From the NCBI RefSeq assembly GCF_018310695.1, contig NZ_JAGXCY010000019.1, forward strand, positions 1 through 64,000: DNA of 64,000 bases, in the 5' to 3' direction. The notes beneath the pieces were generated by a model that did no database searches, was not told where the DNA came from, and worked only from the letters and a program-made list of their open reading frames with translations. Positions 25,013 to 33,980 of this stretch are shown one piece after another. Numbering within the stretch: the first letter of the stretch is position 1; every line of letters starts with the position of its first letter. Origin of the DNA: Paenibacillus sp. Marseille-Q4541 (GTDB lineage: Bacteria > Bacillota > Bacilli > Paenibacillales > Paenibacillaceae). A program made the translations under genes and the position numbers.

Positions 25013-26572
25013 TTATTGGGCTGCTGATATGCCTGAAATATGATGGGAAAGCGCTTTTTCGGCCTTATACTCGCTATAATTAAACGATGGCCATGCCCTT
25101 TCCTGCTGTGTAAGTTCCAGGTATCTGTCTTTCAAATGATGATTCATTCGGGGATACTCTTCACTGAATTCAATAAGAACAGGAATTGCATCTACCGATA
25201 GTGAAGTTATAAAATTTTCATCCAGTTCCCCCGTGAGATGATACCTCTCCATATTTTTTTCGGCAATATAGGAGTCCATCCCTGCATAGTTAACCATTAC
25301 ATAAGCAACAAGCCCAAGTATAATATAACATTTTGCAAGTGGTATACGCTTAACCTGAATCCAGATTCCAGCGATGACCATCAGCACGCCCAAGAAGATC
25401 ATAAAGGCATGAACTAGAAAACGAATGTAGGTAAAACCGTAAGCTTCTTCATACAAATTCAGTCTGGAGTATGCAGAGTAAAGGATGATCAGTGAGCATA
25501 ACACCAGAATATATAACATGAGATGATTGATTCTTCTTAATAAACGACTGCTATCTCCCGTATGCAACAGAACGGTCATCAGTATGGTGAAATTCAGCAA
25601 GGCAACAATCATCAGTTCGGCAAACCCTTTTCGTGCATAATCTGCATAGGTCATTCCCTCAGGCAATGCTCCTTCCCATGCTCCGAACAGATAGGAAAAC
25701 TGTAATACAACAAAGATGACGTATACGATATTAATGAGTATAAGAACAGTAGCTGCAATCACTGGATCAAGTTTTAAACTCAGCACACCAAAATTGTCAT
25801 CTTCGGATTTCTTCTCATTTGGTTGTTCAGAAGCCCCTATCATTGGGAGCTTACTCTCGTCTTCTTTCTTCTCTGCTACCGGATGCACAAAGCCAGATAC
25901 ATAACCGAAGAACAACAATGTAAATATAAATATCCACGTCAGTCGAAAAAATCCTTCACTGTACGTAATCTGATCCAACCAATTGGGAATCGCATTCAGA
26001 AAAGATTCAAACATGCCGTCAGCAGAAGAAAGTAGCGTAATCACAAAAACAAGCAGCGGAGCAGCAATTGCAATTCCTATGAATACTTTGCGAACCGTTT
26101 TCCTTGTTCCCTCATTCATTTTTTCAGAGACAGAAGAAGTCGCACTTGCAAAAGCGGTTGGAAAATGTCTGAACGTTCTCGGAATGAGATGGAGCAGTGT
26201 GTCCCCAATAATTCCGGTCTGAAACCAGCCCCTTGTATGATGGCCCATCCATACCGTTAGATGAACAGCAATCAGAATGGGTAGAATGATAAAGTTAAGT
26301 AAATGGAAAAAGATATTATCAAAAAGAACATACGTAAAGGATAACATGACAATGACAAGGGATAGTAAACCATTAAATTTGGTATAACTTGCAAGACGAT
26401 CTCCTGCAAACATTAACATAAAGCCATAAAAGAACATCACAAAAATCGGTACTGAAATACCTGGTATATGTCCAAAAAATAAATACTGATGCAAGATTGC
26501 CAGCATACTAGCCGCAAAAAGCGTCACCAAACTTCTTGCAGGTGACTTCCAGATGGGTAAAACAAGATTCAT
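25013..26572 (-). CDS. DUF4173 multi-pass membrane protein
   Basis: A 519-residue membrane protein with about a dozen hydrophobic helices, a large loop at about 240-300 (KKEDESKLPMIGASEQPNEK) and a soluble C-terminus. It matches the general pattern of the DUF4173/DUF4153 family, whose role is unknown. The start is ATG 26572, nine bases after GGAGG; a longer frame to 26707 overlaps the divergent SgrR-like gene and is rejected. The SgrR-like gene points the other way 112 bases upstream, so it may control this one. Confidence 0.85.
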   Translation of the reverse strand: MNLVLPIWKSPARSLVTLFAASMLAILHQYLFFGHIPGISVPIFVMFFYGFMLMFAGDRLASYTKFNGLLSLVIVMLSFTYVLFDNIFFHLLNFIILPILIAVHLTVWMGHHTRGWFQTGIIGDTLLHLIPRTFRHFPTAFASATSSVSEKMNEGTRKTVRKVFIGIAIAAPLLVFVITLLSSADGMFESFLNAIPNWLDQITYSEGFFRLTWIFIFTLLFFGYVSGFVHPVAEKKEDESKLPMIGASEQPNEKKSEDDNFGVLSLKLDPVIAATVLILINIVYVIFVVLQFSYLFGAWEGALPEGMTYADYARKGFAELMIVALLNFTILMTVLLHTGDSSRLLRRINHLMLYILVLCSLIILYSAYSRLNLYEEAYGFTYIRFLVHAFMIFLGVLMVIAGIWIQVKRIPLAKCYIILGLVAYVMVNYAGMDSYIAEKNMERYHLTGELDENFITSLSVDAIPVLIEFSEEYPRMNHHLKDRYLELTQQERAWPSFNYSEYKAEKALSHHISGISAAQ

Positions 26573-26683
26573 ACCTAACAACCTCCGGGTGAAATGGTTT
26601 CTATTCCTAATATTAGATGTTAAAATAAGAAAATAAATAGAAAAATTAACTTTAATAATTTCGTATTTTAACAAGGAGTTGTT

Positions 26684-28411
26684 TTGATATTGAAATTGCA
26701 TTCCCAATTTTTACGACTGCACGGGTATTACGGAGCTGAACCTTCCGTGCAGATTACACTAGATGAACTCGCCCTAACACTAGAATGTACTCACAGGAAT
26801 GCGTTAAATATTATTCGTAAAATGGAAGCCCATGGATGGATAGAATGGCACGCCCAAAGGGGCAGAGGCAAACGATCAGAGTTATTTTTCCGGGTCGATC
26901 CCGAAGAAATTGCTGCACTTACCATGATTAAAGCGATCGATCGCCATGAGATGAAGAAGGTCATGGACGATATTAAGAATTATACGAACTCAACTCGATT
27001 GCCTGAACGTTTGCAGGGATGGCTCATGGGTTATTTTGGACATCACTCGAAACTGGATGGAGACAATGAACCGTGGGATATTCTGCGCCTTCCATTGCGT
27101 CAGCAAATTCACCAGCTTGACCCGCTTCGGATTAATCTACTCGCCGAATCGTTTGTATCAAGTCATGTATTTGATAGTCTACTCACTTTGAATGTAGAGA
27201 CAGGTGAAATTTCACCGCATTTGGCACATGAATATGAAGTTAGCGAGGATCGTAAAGTGTGGACCTTCTATTTACGTAAAGACGTGAAATTCCACCATGG
27301 AAAAACACTTCATGCACAGGATGTTATTTATACGTTTGAACGACTGAAGAGTTATAATCAGCCTTTGCTTTATCATTTTGTCATTCAGTCTATTGCTTCG
27401 GTGACAGCGAGATCCAGTACTTGTATCCAATTCACTTTGCATCAAGCAAATGAGTATTTCCCTTCATTTTTGTGTACTACGCGCGCAGCGATTGTTCCTT
27501 CAGATTTGGATCTGGATCATCAGGACCAATTAGGTGGTACTGGGCAGATCAGTGGGACGGGGCCGTTTCGTGTAACAGAGCACAATGAAAGCATGTGCAT
27601 CCTTGAAGCCTTCCCAGACTATTTCAAAACAAGACCACACCTTGATGTGGTAGAAATCATCCAGATTCCTTGGAATTTACCGGATCAGGATTCGTCCTCT
27701 CCTGAAGGTTCAGATCCACTGTTCCCCATTCTGCTTGGTGGGAGTTCCGCTAGTAAACAAGGTCGTACACAAGCTATGAGCCGTACTCTTGTACGCAAGC
27801 TAGTTACTTGCAATACTGAAAAAGAAGGACCTCTGCAAGATTTGAAGATCCGCAAGAAAATACTTTCGAGCATAAAATTATCTGAACCTGACTATGTAAC
27901 AAAATCAATACCTATTGAGCAGGCACCTTTGGTTGAGAACCACATTCACCTTGTATTAGCCACCATACCTCAGTATCGCAAGGATGCAGCTGTAATAGCT
28001 GCTCAGCTTGAAGCAGACGGATATCGCTGCAGGGTAAAAATCGTACCTGTGGAACAGTTTAAAGGACCTGTACGGATGGAAGCCGATCTTATCCTCTTCT
28101 CTCTTCTACTCGATCAAGATGAATCACTTAGAAGACATGATTTATATTTGACTCTGTCTTCTCATGTAGAACCTGCACTTCAGGTTATGATTCGCAAGCA
28201 ATTAACAGAAATAGAATACACGAAGGAACGCAGTGAACGTTTAACCAAATTAATAGAACTGGAACATCTGCTGATGGAAGAAAGTATTCTTCATGTTCTA
28301 TATGACAAGCCGTTCGAAACAACTGTTCTACCCAGTGTTCGCGGAGTACGTCTAGGGAGTCAAGGATGGATCGATCTTCGGCATATCTGGTTTCCTAGTT
28401 CTGTCCTCTAA
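26684..28411 (+). CDS. SgrR-like regulator (HTH fused to a solute-binding domain)
   Basis: A 575-residue protein with an N-terminal winged helix (residues 1-100, QITLDELALTLECTHRNALN) joined to a family 5 extracellular-type solute-binding domain (about 150-570; RKVWTFYLRKDVKFHHGKTL is its signature). There is no signal peptide. This is the architecture of SgrR and YbaE, cytoplasmic regulators that sense small molecules through a transport-type domain. It starts at TTG 26684, close behind AAGGAG; TTG 26690 is also possible. Its own effector is unknown. SgrR-like genes are often divergent from the transporter they control; here the divergent gene is the DUF4173 protein. Confidence 0.88.
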   Translation: MILKLHSQFLRLHGYYGAEPSVQITLDELALTLECTHRNALNIIRKMEAHGWIEWHAQRGRGKRSELFFRVDPEEIAALTMIKAIDRHEMKKVMDDIKNYTNSTRLPERLQGWLMGYFGHHSKLDGDNEPWDILRLPLRQQIHQLDPLRINLLAESFVSSHVFDSLLTLNVETGEISPHLAHEYEVSEDRKVWTFYLRKDVKFHHGKTLHAQDVIYTFERLKSYNQPLLYHFVIQSIASVTARSSTCIQFTLHQANEYFPSFLCTTRAAIVPSDLDLDHQDQLGGTGQISGTGPFRVTEHNESMCILEAFPDYFKTRPHLDVVEIIQIPWNLPDQDSSSPEGSDPLFPILLGGSSASKQGRTQAMSRTLVRKLVTCNTEKEGPLQDLKIRKKILSSIKLSEPDYVTKSIPIEQAPLVENHIHLVLATIPQYRKDAAVIAAQLEADGYRCRVKIVPVEQFKGPVRMEADLILFSLLLDQDESLRRHDLYLTLSSHVEPALQVMIRKQLTEIEYTKERSERLTKLIELEHLLMEESILHVLYDKPFETTVLPSVRGVRLGSQGWIDLRHIWFPSSVL

Positions 28412-28471
28412 CAAAAAAACTTCCCCCTCACAGACAGATCTAACGTCTTAGGATGGGGGGAAGTTTTTTTT
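28412..28471 (+). terminator. terminator of the SgrR-like gene
   Basis: The stem AAAAACTTCCCCC / GGGGGGAAGTTTTT with a long loop ends in eight T. It can also serve the convergent GyrI-like gene. Confidence 0.9.
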
Positions 28472-28516
28472 ATCTATTCTAATGATGATAGCAGCGAACG
28501 GGATTGTGAAATTGAA

Positions 28517-29005
28517 TCACTTCACTGAGATATAGATATCAACTTGGCCATTCGTCATGTCAATCGCCCGGGCGTCGTACAGTTCAAAATCGGATTGGAA
28601 AGCTCGCTCATTATGTTTAGACCACTCCCATATCTCTTGCCATGCTTCAACTACAACTTCATGAACCGGTCCCTTACGAGTGGTGAACACAATATAATTA
28701 GACTCAGGGATAATAAACTCCCCTAACTCAGAAGGAGCTCCACTGTCTTCCGTTATTTCTGTACCCAGGGCAATCGTATAGGTTCCGGTCTCATCCGATT
28801 CATACTGTGTATATAAAGCAAGCACCGAAGAATTTTTCTTGCCAGGTATGAGTTCCAATATTTGATTCTCATAAAAGTTCGACCACAGTGATGGAATCAC
28901 TCCTTCTCCTTTCAGTTCGAGTTGATTGTTTGTTCTAGCTGGAGTACCTACAAAACGAAATTGTTGATGACGAATTACTTCACTCTTACTAATGAATGTA
29001 GACAT
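28517..29005 (-). CDS. GyrI-like effector-binding domain protein
   Basis: A 162-residue stand-alone small-molecule binding domain of the AraC effector/GyrI type, without a DNA-binding part. Typical segments are FRFVGTPARTNNQ near the N-terminus, IPSLWSNFYENQI, ALYTQYESDETGTYTIALG in the middle and HNERAFQSDFELYDAR near the end. Such proteins bind drugs or hydrophobic ligands. ATG 29005 has GGAGG 11 bases upstream. It stands near an AraC regulator on the same strand, 140 bases away, but no direct link is visible. Confidence 0.85.
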   Translation of the reverse strand: MSTFISKSEVIRHQQFRFVGTPARTNNQLELKGEGVIPSLWSNFYENQILELIPGKKNSSVLALYTQYESDETGTYTIALGTEITEDSGAPSELGEFIIPESNYIVFTTRKGPVHEVVVEAWQEIWEWSKHNERAFQSDFELYDARAIDMTNGQVDIYISVK

Positions 29006-29146
29006 TTACCCTAGCGCCTCCTAGACCTTGATTACGTATGTAATTTCTTTGTTTGGAAAATACAACCTCGCATCTTTCTAGTATAGAACAAATGTTCGCT
29101 TTATTCAATTAGTAATTGATCAATTCACCTCTTCTAGAAGAGGGAT

Positions 29147-29983
29147 TTACCTTCCAAATAATCTCCGGTACTCGGAAGGAGTAACTCCTTCATGTTCTAG
29201 AAACCTTCGATTAAAATAACTCGCACTTGGATAACCCGTTTCGGCTGCTATTTGTCCGATTGTTCGTTCCGTATGTTCAAGCAATGCCTGCTTGGCCATT
29301 TGGATTCGGCACTGGGTTACAAAGTCCATAGGCGTCATTTGCATCGCTTTTTTAAACAATTTGCAAAAATAATGGACGCTGACTCCTGCCTCCTCAGCCC
29401 AGTGTTCCAGAATGAAGGGACTTGCTGCTTCTTTCTGGATTTTAGGCAGCAACTTTGTTATCCGATCTGCGGATCGCCCTGTTCTACTCCCTGTATGTGC
29501 CTCTGCCTGATGGACAAATTCTGTAATTACGGCATAGGTTAAAGTGGACAACACCGTAGGATTTAACATTTTATTATTTTCCGCTTCGCTGAGAAGTTCA
29601 AGGTGTGCTTTCTTCCATGCTTCCGGCTGACGCAGTGTCCAAATCCGGTGATCTTGAAACCCGCGTTCCAGCATATATTCCGTTAGGCTGCTGCCATAAA
29701 AATGAACCCATCTAATATCCCAAGGTTCACTCGTACTACTATAATATCGCTGTTCTTGAAGAGGGAAATATAAAAAAGCGTCCCCCTCTTCGAGTTCGTA
29801 TACAGCGCCCTCCATCTCCACATAACCTTTCCCAGCGGCAACAAAGTGAATGTTAAAGTTATTAAGGGCTCCTTTTTCCCGCTCAACGGAATGTTTCGGC
29901 GTATTACTGAACATGCCGACAGACTCTGGATAACAAAAAAAACGCTGATCCGTTATCGTAACGAGGTGGCTTTGACGTTGCAT
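29147..29983 (-). CDS. AraC family transcriptional regulator with cupin domain
   Basis: A 278-residue regulator. Residues 30-150 form the AraC-type ligand-binding cupin (NNFNIHFVAAGKGYVEMEG; YELEEGDAFLYFP). Residues 180-278 hold the two helix-turn-helix units (LEHWAEEAGVSVHYFCKLFK; IGQIAAETGYPSASYFNRRF) and the family ending VTPSEYRRLFGR. ATG 29983 follows GGAGG at eight bases. It is divergent from a sugar-type dehydrogenase and an aldo-keto reductase, which it probably activates in response to a carbohydrate (inference). Confidence 0.93.
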   Translation of the reverse strand: MQRQSHLVTITDQRFFCYPESVGMFSNTPKHSVEREKGALNNFNIHFVAAGKGYVEMEGAVYELEEGDAFLYFPLQEQRYYSSTSEPWDIRWVHFYGSSLTEYMLERGFQDHRIWTLRQPEAWKKAHLELLSEAENNKMLNPTVLSTLTYAVITEFVHQAEAHTGSRTGRSADRITKLLPKIQKEAASPFILEHWAEEAGVSVHYFCKLFKKAMQMTPMDFVTQCRIQMAKQALLEHTERTIGQIAAETGYPSASYFNRRFLEHEGVTPSEYRRLFGR

Positions 29984-30109
29984 CCACGCGTCCTCCTATG
30001 ATGACAATATTGTGTTAACAAACCACAAAATATTATCATTTTAAATTTGAATGGAATTCAATACAATGACAATATCATGATAATATCATATCAGAAGGTA
30101 GGGAAGAAC
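29984..30109. promoter_or_regulatory. AraC/dehydrogenase divergent region with repeated half-sites
   Basis: The 10-base sequence ATGACAATAT occurs twice as a direct repeat, at 30001-30010 and 30066-30075. Direct repeats in a divergent promoter are a common AraC binding arrangement. Confidence 0.45.
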
Positions 30110-31108
30110 ATGAGTCAATCTTTACGTTGGGGCGTTCTTGGAACAGCCAGCATTGCAAAGAGGTCTGTTATTCCGGGAATCCGGGGATCTAAGCGAAATG
30201 AGGTTGTAGCCATAGCAAGCCGTGATCAGCAAAAAGCGGATCAAGCAGCCAAAGAATTACATATTGATTCTGCCTATGGAAGTTATGAATCACTGCTTGC
30301 AAGCAGTGAAATTGATGCAATCTATATTCCACTGCCCAATCATCTTCACCTGGAATGGACTCTACGCGCGGCGGAAGCCGGTAAACATATTTTGTGCGAA
30401 AAACCGATTGCACTGACTGCAGCAGAAACGGAAAAAATGGTGGAGGCGTGTCAAAAAGCAGGCGTTCATCTTGCCGAAGCATTCATGTATCGTCATCATC
30501 CAAGATATCAAATGATTCAAGATGTTATCGAGTCGGGTGAGATCGGTGAACTGCGCGGAATACATGCTAACTTCACCTTTAATAGCGCAGGCAGCACCGA
30601 AAACATTCGCTACCATAAAGATTGGGGTGGTGGTTCTCTTTACGATGTGGGATGTTATCCGATCAGCGTGGCAAGGCTCCTCACAGGTCTAGAACCGGAA
30701 GCGGTTACAACGCAGGCTATCTTCTCAGAGAAGCACGGCGGAGTCGATATGATGACCTCTGGATTTATTGAATTTCCAAATTCCATCTCTCTCATCTTTG
30801 ACTGCGGCATGTGGGCTGCCTTCCGTAATCAAATGGAAGTACTCGGCACGGATGGGGTACTGAAAGTCCCTTCTGCTTTTGTTAGTGACCCGGACGGAGA
30901 TTCTTCCTTCTATGTGGAAGGCAAACTGGGGAATAGAAGAGTAGAAGTACCTAATGTAAATCATTATTCACTCATGGCTGATGATTTTGCAGCTGTCGTG
31001 CTGGATGGTGAAAAACCTAAATTTGCTCCACAAGATGCTATTCAGAATATGAAAGTACTTGAGTCTGCCCTTCGCTCTGCCCGTAATCGGGAACGAATCG
31101 AACTATAA
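30110..31108 (+). CDS. Gfo/Idh/MocA family oxidoreductase
   Basis: A 332-residue NAD(P)-dependent sugar-type dehydrogenase. The Rossmann motif is WGVLGTASIAKRSVIPGI (residues 6-23), the family Lys is in CEKPIALTAAE near residue 98, and DVGCYPI near 187 lies at the active site. I choose ATG 30110 (after AAGGTAGGGAAG) over the longer frame from 30047. The substrate is unknown; the family acts on inositols, glucose-fructose and related sugars. It is followed after 14 bases by an aldo-keto reductase and is divergent from an AraC regulator. Confidence 0.93.
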   Translation: MSQSLRWGVLGTASIAKRSVIPGIRGSKRNEVVAIASRDQQKADQAAKELHIDSAYGSYESLLASSEIDAIYIPLPNHLHLEWTLRAAEAGKHILCEKPIALTAAETEKMVEACQKAGVHLAEAFMYRHHPRYQMIQDVIESGEIGELRGIHANFTFNSAGSTENIRYHKDWGGGSLYDVGCYPISVARLLTGLEPEAVTTQAIFSEKHGGVDMMTSGFIEFPNSISLIFDCGMWAAFRNQMEVLGTDGVLKVPSAFVSDPDGDSSFYVEGKLGNRRVEVPNVNHYSLMADDFAAVVLDGEKPKFAPQDAIQNMKVLESALRSARNRERIEL

Positions 31109-31122
31109 GGAGGAAAATGAAA

Positions 31123-32067
31123 ATGGAAAAAATAACGATTGAAGGATCAAGTAAACCCGTATCTCGTCTCATTAAAGGTACTGATTATTTCCGCCATGAT
31201 AACTATGATCAAGTCGTGACCAACTTGAACGCCTTTCTTGCGATCGGTGGAAACACCATCGATACAGCTCATATTTATTGCGGAGGACAAAGCGAGGAAG
31301 TCATTGGGAAATACCTGAAAGAAATGAATAATCGCGATCAGATCGTTATTTTCACCAAAGGCGCTCATCCCGATCATACAGGAGCAAGAGTTAATAAAGC
31401 CGCAATTGATCATGACTTGTCCGTAAGTCTAGAACGACTTGGTACAGATCATATCGAGCTATACGGCCTTCACCGTGATGACCCTTCCGTGCCCGTCGAA
31501 CATATTATCGATGCACTCAATGAACATATCGAAGCTGGCCGAATCGGAGCAGCTGGCGCTTCGAACTGGACTTGGGAACGGATTCAAGAAGCGAATAACT
31601 ATGCAAAGTCGAATGGGCTGAGAGGGTTTACCTTCAGCAGTCCTAATCTTAGTCTCGCCAAAGCGAAGGAAGCCTTCTGGCCAGGATGTATTTCTGTTGA
31701 TGAAGCGACAAGTGAGTTTCATGAACAAAGCCAGATTCCGATTCTATCCTGGTCTTCTCAGGCTCGCGGATTTTTCACAGGTCGCTTCACACCTGAAATT
31801 ACCGATAACGAAGATTTGGTTCGGGTGTTCTATAGTGACGAAAACTGGGAACGTCTGCACCGGGCAGAAGAACTTGCTAAGACCAAAGGTGTGACTACGA
31901 TCCAGATTGCACTAGCCTATGTGCTTAATCAAGCTTACCCTACATGTGCGCTTATCGGTGCTCAGAATCCTGCTGAACTCAAGTCTTGCGAAGAAGGGGC
32001 TGAGATTAAGCTAACCCGGGATGAAGTGCAGTGGCTTGATCTTTCAGCAAAGTCTATTCACAAATAA
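31123..32067 (+). CDS. aldo/keto reductase
   Basis: A 314-residue NADPH-dependent carbonyl reductase of the TIM-barrel family. The catalytic set is visible: Asp and Tyr in DTAHIYCGG, Lys in FTKGAH and His in YGLHRDD. ATG 31123 lies nine bases after AAGGAGG; ATG 31117 is only three bases after it. The late segment ALIGAQNPAELKSCEEG binds NADPH. It forms a two-gene operon with the Gfo/Idh/MocA dehydrogenase upstream and ends at a very strong terminator. Together they suggest oxidation and reduction of one sugar-like compound. Confidence 0.93.
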   Translation: MEKITIEGSSKPVSRLIKGTDYFRHDNYDQVVTNLNAFLAIGGNTIDTAHIYCGGQSEEVIGKYLKEMNNRDQIVIFTKGAHPDHTGARVNKAAIDHDLSVSLERLGTDHIELYGLHRDDPSVPVEHIIDALNEHIEAGRIGAAGASNWTWERIQEANNYAKSNGLRGFTFSSPNLSLAKAKEAFWPGCISVDEATSEFHEQSQIPILSWSSQARGFFTGRFTPEITDNEDLVRVFYSDENWERLHRAEELAKTKGVTTIQIALAYVLNQAYPTCALIGAQNPAELKSCEEGAEIKLTRDEVQWLDLSAKSIHK

Positions 32068-32069
32068 AA

Positions 32070-32118
32070 GAAATGACAGAAGATCCTTCACTGGGGTGAA
32101 GGGTCTTCTGTCATTTCG
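32070..32118. terminator. terminator between aldo/keto reductase and crtO
   Basis: A long, nearly perfect stem GAAATGACAGAAGA.CCTTCAC / GTGAAGG.TCTTCTGTCATTTC with a four-base loop. It overlaps the end of the convergent crtO gene, so it probably serves both. Confidence 0.85.
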
Positions 32119-32612
32119 CTAGTATTTTTAGTGAGCAAGGCTTCCCCTCTTCGCTGCAGAATACGAACAATACGTGCCCGGTTATATCGGAGTGACAGAA
32201 TACAAGGCGCATTCGCTGCGATTGCATATCCCATCATAACCCAAGCAACGACGGGCAAATTCCATAGAAAAAATAAAGGGACTGGCCATATGGATACGTA
32301 ATGACACCATTCCCCTCTCCACGCCTCCAGCTGGTATTTCCGAAGATAATCGGTGTCATTTTGCTGTATATGACTTTTCCTGAAATCCTGTCCTAGAAAA
32401 GCAGCTCCATCTGGTAAGTGGTTTTTCCAGCGTTTAATATGCAGGATACGATCATAAAATATAAGCTCTCTTTTGGAAGCTGTATATTGGAGACCTTCAA
32501 ACCACCGATCAGGTAATCTACTAAAAAAGTAAGAAATGCTCAGATGGATCAATAACCACATCATAATATTAACACTGACGGTAACGAATATAGACCATTC
32601 CCAGATAGGCAT
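32088..32612 (-). CDS. crtO: glycosyl-4,4'-diaponeurosporenoate acyltransferase (CrtO type)
   Basis: A 174-residue membrane acyltransferase that adds a fatty acid to the glucose of staphyloxanthin-like carotenoids. The match to staphylococcal CrtO is clear by motifs: SRLPDRWF, then HIKRWKNHLPDGAAFLGQDF, WCHYVSIWPVPLFFLWN and IAANAPCILSLRYNRARIVR followed by LQRRGE. There are two or three membrane helices. It follows crtQ on the same strand after 58 bases. ATG 32612 has GAGAGGAGT nearby. Its C-terminus overlaps the terminator hairpin of the neighbouring operon. Confidence 0.9.
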   Translation of the reverse strand: MPIWEWSIFVTVSVNIMMWLLIHLSISYFFSRLPDRWFEGLQYTASKRELIFYDRILHIKRWKNHLPDGAAFLGQDFRKSHIQQNDTDYLRKYQLEAWRGEWCHYVSIWPVPLFFLWNLPVVAWVMMGYAIAANAPCILSLRYNRARIVRILQRRGEALLTKNTSEMTEDPSPQ

Positions 32613-32670
32613 TCGCCTACTCCTCTCTCATTCTTATATTTATCGATGAATCGAATAAATGTTAAATCTA

Positions 32671-33777
32671 TTACATTTCATCTTCCGTTTGACGATGCAG
32701 CTCAATCTCTCTGCCCTTCCACTTCACCTTTTTGTTCACGAACGTCATGAGTAATGACCCTGCAAACAAGAAAAGAAAAAACAGCAAAGGTAGCGGATAA
32801 AAGGCCCAGCTCCACCACCGAAAATTACCTACTCTACGTAGTAAAACGGCTAGCTGCAGAGAATAAAGAACGTAAATGACGGCTCCAGCTACCAACGTTC
32901 CTGCACTCAAAGAATGTATGAAATAAGTACACACCGTAGTCAGTCCCATAATCCAGATAATCACAGGTAATAGTCTAGTAAGGCGAGTAGCGGCGGCTCC
33001 TGATGCCATACTTTTACTCCACCCTTTCCACAACGAGTTCCACCCGGAAGGATACATTCGGAAAAATACGGCTGATGTCCCGATATAATTACGAACCAGG
33101 TATCCCGACTTCGCAAAGCAAATCCCTAATGCATGATGGTCCAGAATTTCACCTTTTACCCGTTCGTGTCCCCCGCTCTCTTTATATGATTCTCTGCTGC
33201 AAACGATGCAAGGACCAAATGCTCCTGTCCCATCGATGCCACTACCCACGGATGCCGAAACGATTACATTAAAGAATGCAGACCATTGCTCGTATGAGCA
33301 TCTCATCAGATGGTAAGGCTGCACGGAGAGCAGTCCATCGGTATAACGAGACATTACGATTTCAAGTCCCTTCGGACTAAGAGTTATATCCGCGTCTAAA
33401 AAAACGAAAACATCCCCTTTAGCCAATTCCGCTCCTTTGGCACAGGCATGACTTTTACCGAGCCATCCTGAAGGTAATGCCCCCGGATCTACTACTTTTG
33501 CCTGAAACGATGCAGCCACTTCGGCTGTGCGATCCGTTGATCCATCATTTACGACGATGATCTCAACAGGTTGAAAAGTTTGTTGCTTTAACGAACGGAG
33601 TAAAGCAGCAATGTTATGTTCCTCGTTTCGAGCTGGAATGATGATACTAACCGAAGTCAATATCTTCGAATCTTCTTTCCTTGGACTACTACGCTTTAAC
33701 GAGTATGACAAAGGCTTCATTCCACTCAGTAATATCCATCCGGAAATCCATCCAGCAATGATCCACACGTATGTCAT
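32671..33777 (-). CDS. crtQ: 4,4'-diaponeurosporenoate glycosyltransferase (CrtQ type)
   Basis: A 368-residue membrane-anchored family 2 glycosyltransferase that puts glucose on the carotenoid acid. There is one N-terminal helix, the nucleotide-sugar site SIIIPARNEEHNIAALLRSL with VVNDGSTDRTAEV, and the metal-binding DAD in VFVFLDADITLS. The acceptor region GWLGKSHACAKGAE follows CrtQ closely, and three C-terminal helices end the protein. ATG 33777 has GAGG eight bases upstream; the frame opens back to 33840 without a site. It is paired with crtO and divergent from the oxygenase gene crtP. Confidence 0.9.
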   Translation of the reverse strand: MTYVWIIAGWISGWILLSGMKPLSYSLKRSSPRKEDSKILTSVSIIIPARNEEHNIAALLRSLKQQTFQPVEIIVVNDGSTDRTAEVAASFQAKVVDPGALPSGWLGKSHACAKGAELAKGDVFVFLDADITLSPKGLEIVMSRYTDGLLSVQPYHLMRCSYEQWSAFFNVIVSASVGSGIDGTGAFGPCIVCSRESYKESGGHERVKGEILDHHALGICFAKSGYLVRNYIGTSAVFFRMYPSGWNSLWKGWSKSMASGAAATRLTRLLPVIIWIMGLTTVCTYFIHSLSAGTLVAGAVIYVLYSLQLAVLLRRVGNFRWWSWAFYPLPLLFFLFLFAGSLLMTFVNKKVKWKGREIELHRQTEDEM

Positions 33778-33980
33778 TCTAATGTCCTCTATTCTAAGGA
33801 AAAGCCCTGAAATTAGTTTAATCTCTGAAAAATTCGGCAAGGCTGAGACTTGATATCGGGTAATAGCAACATTATGAACCTGAGCCGATGTGATTTATAC
33901 AAAAAAACATACAAATCAAGTCTCACGTATAGCCAATAATCAATCAGTTACTTGATATTTTAGAAAGGGTGCAATCGTTT

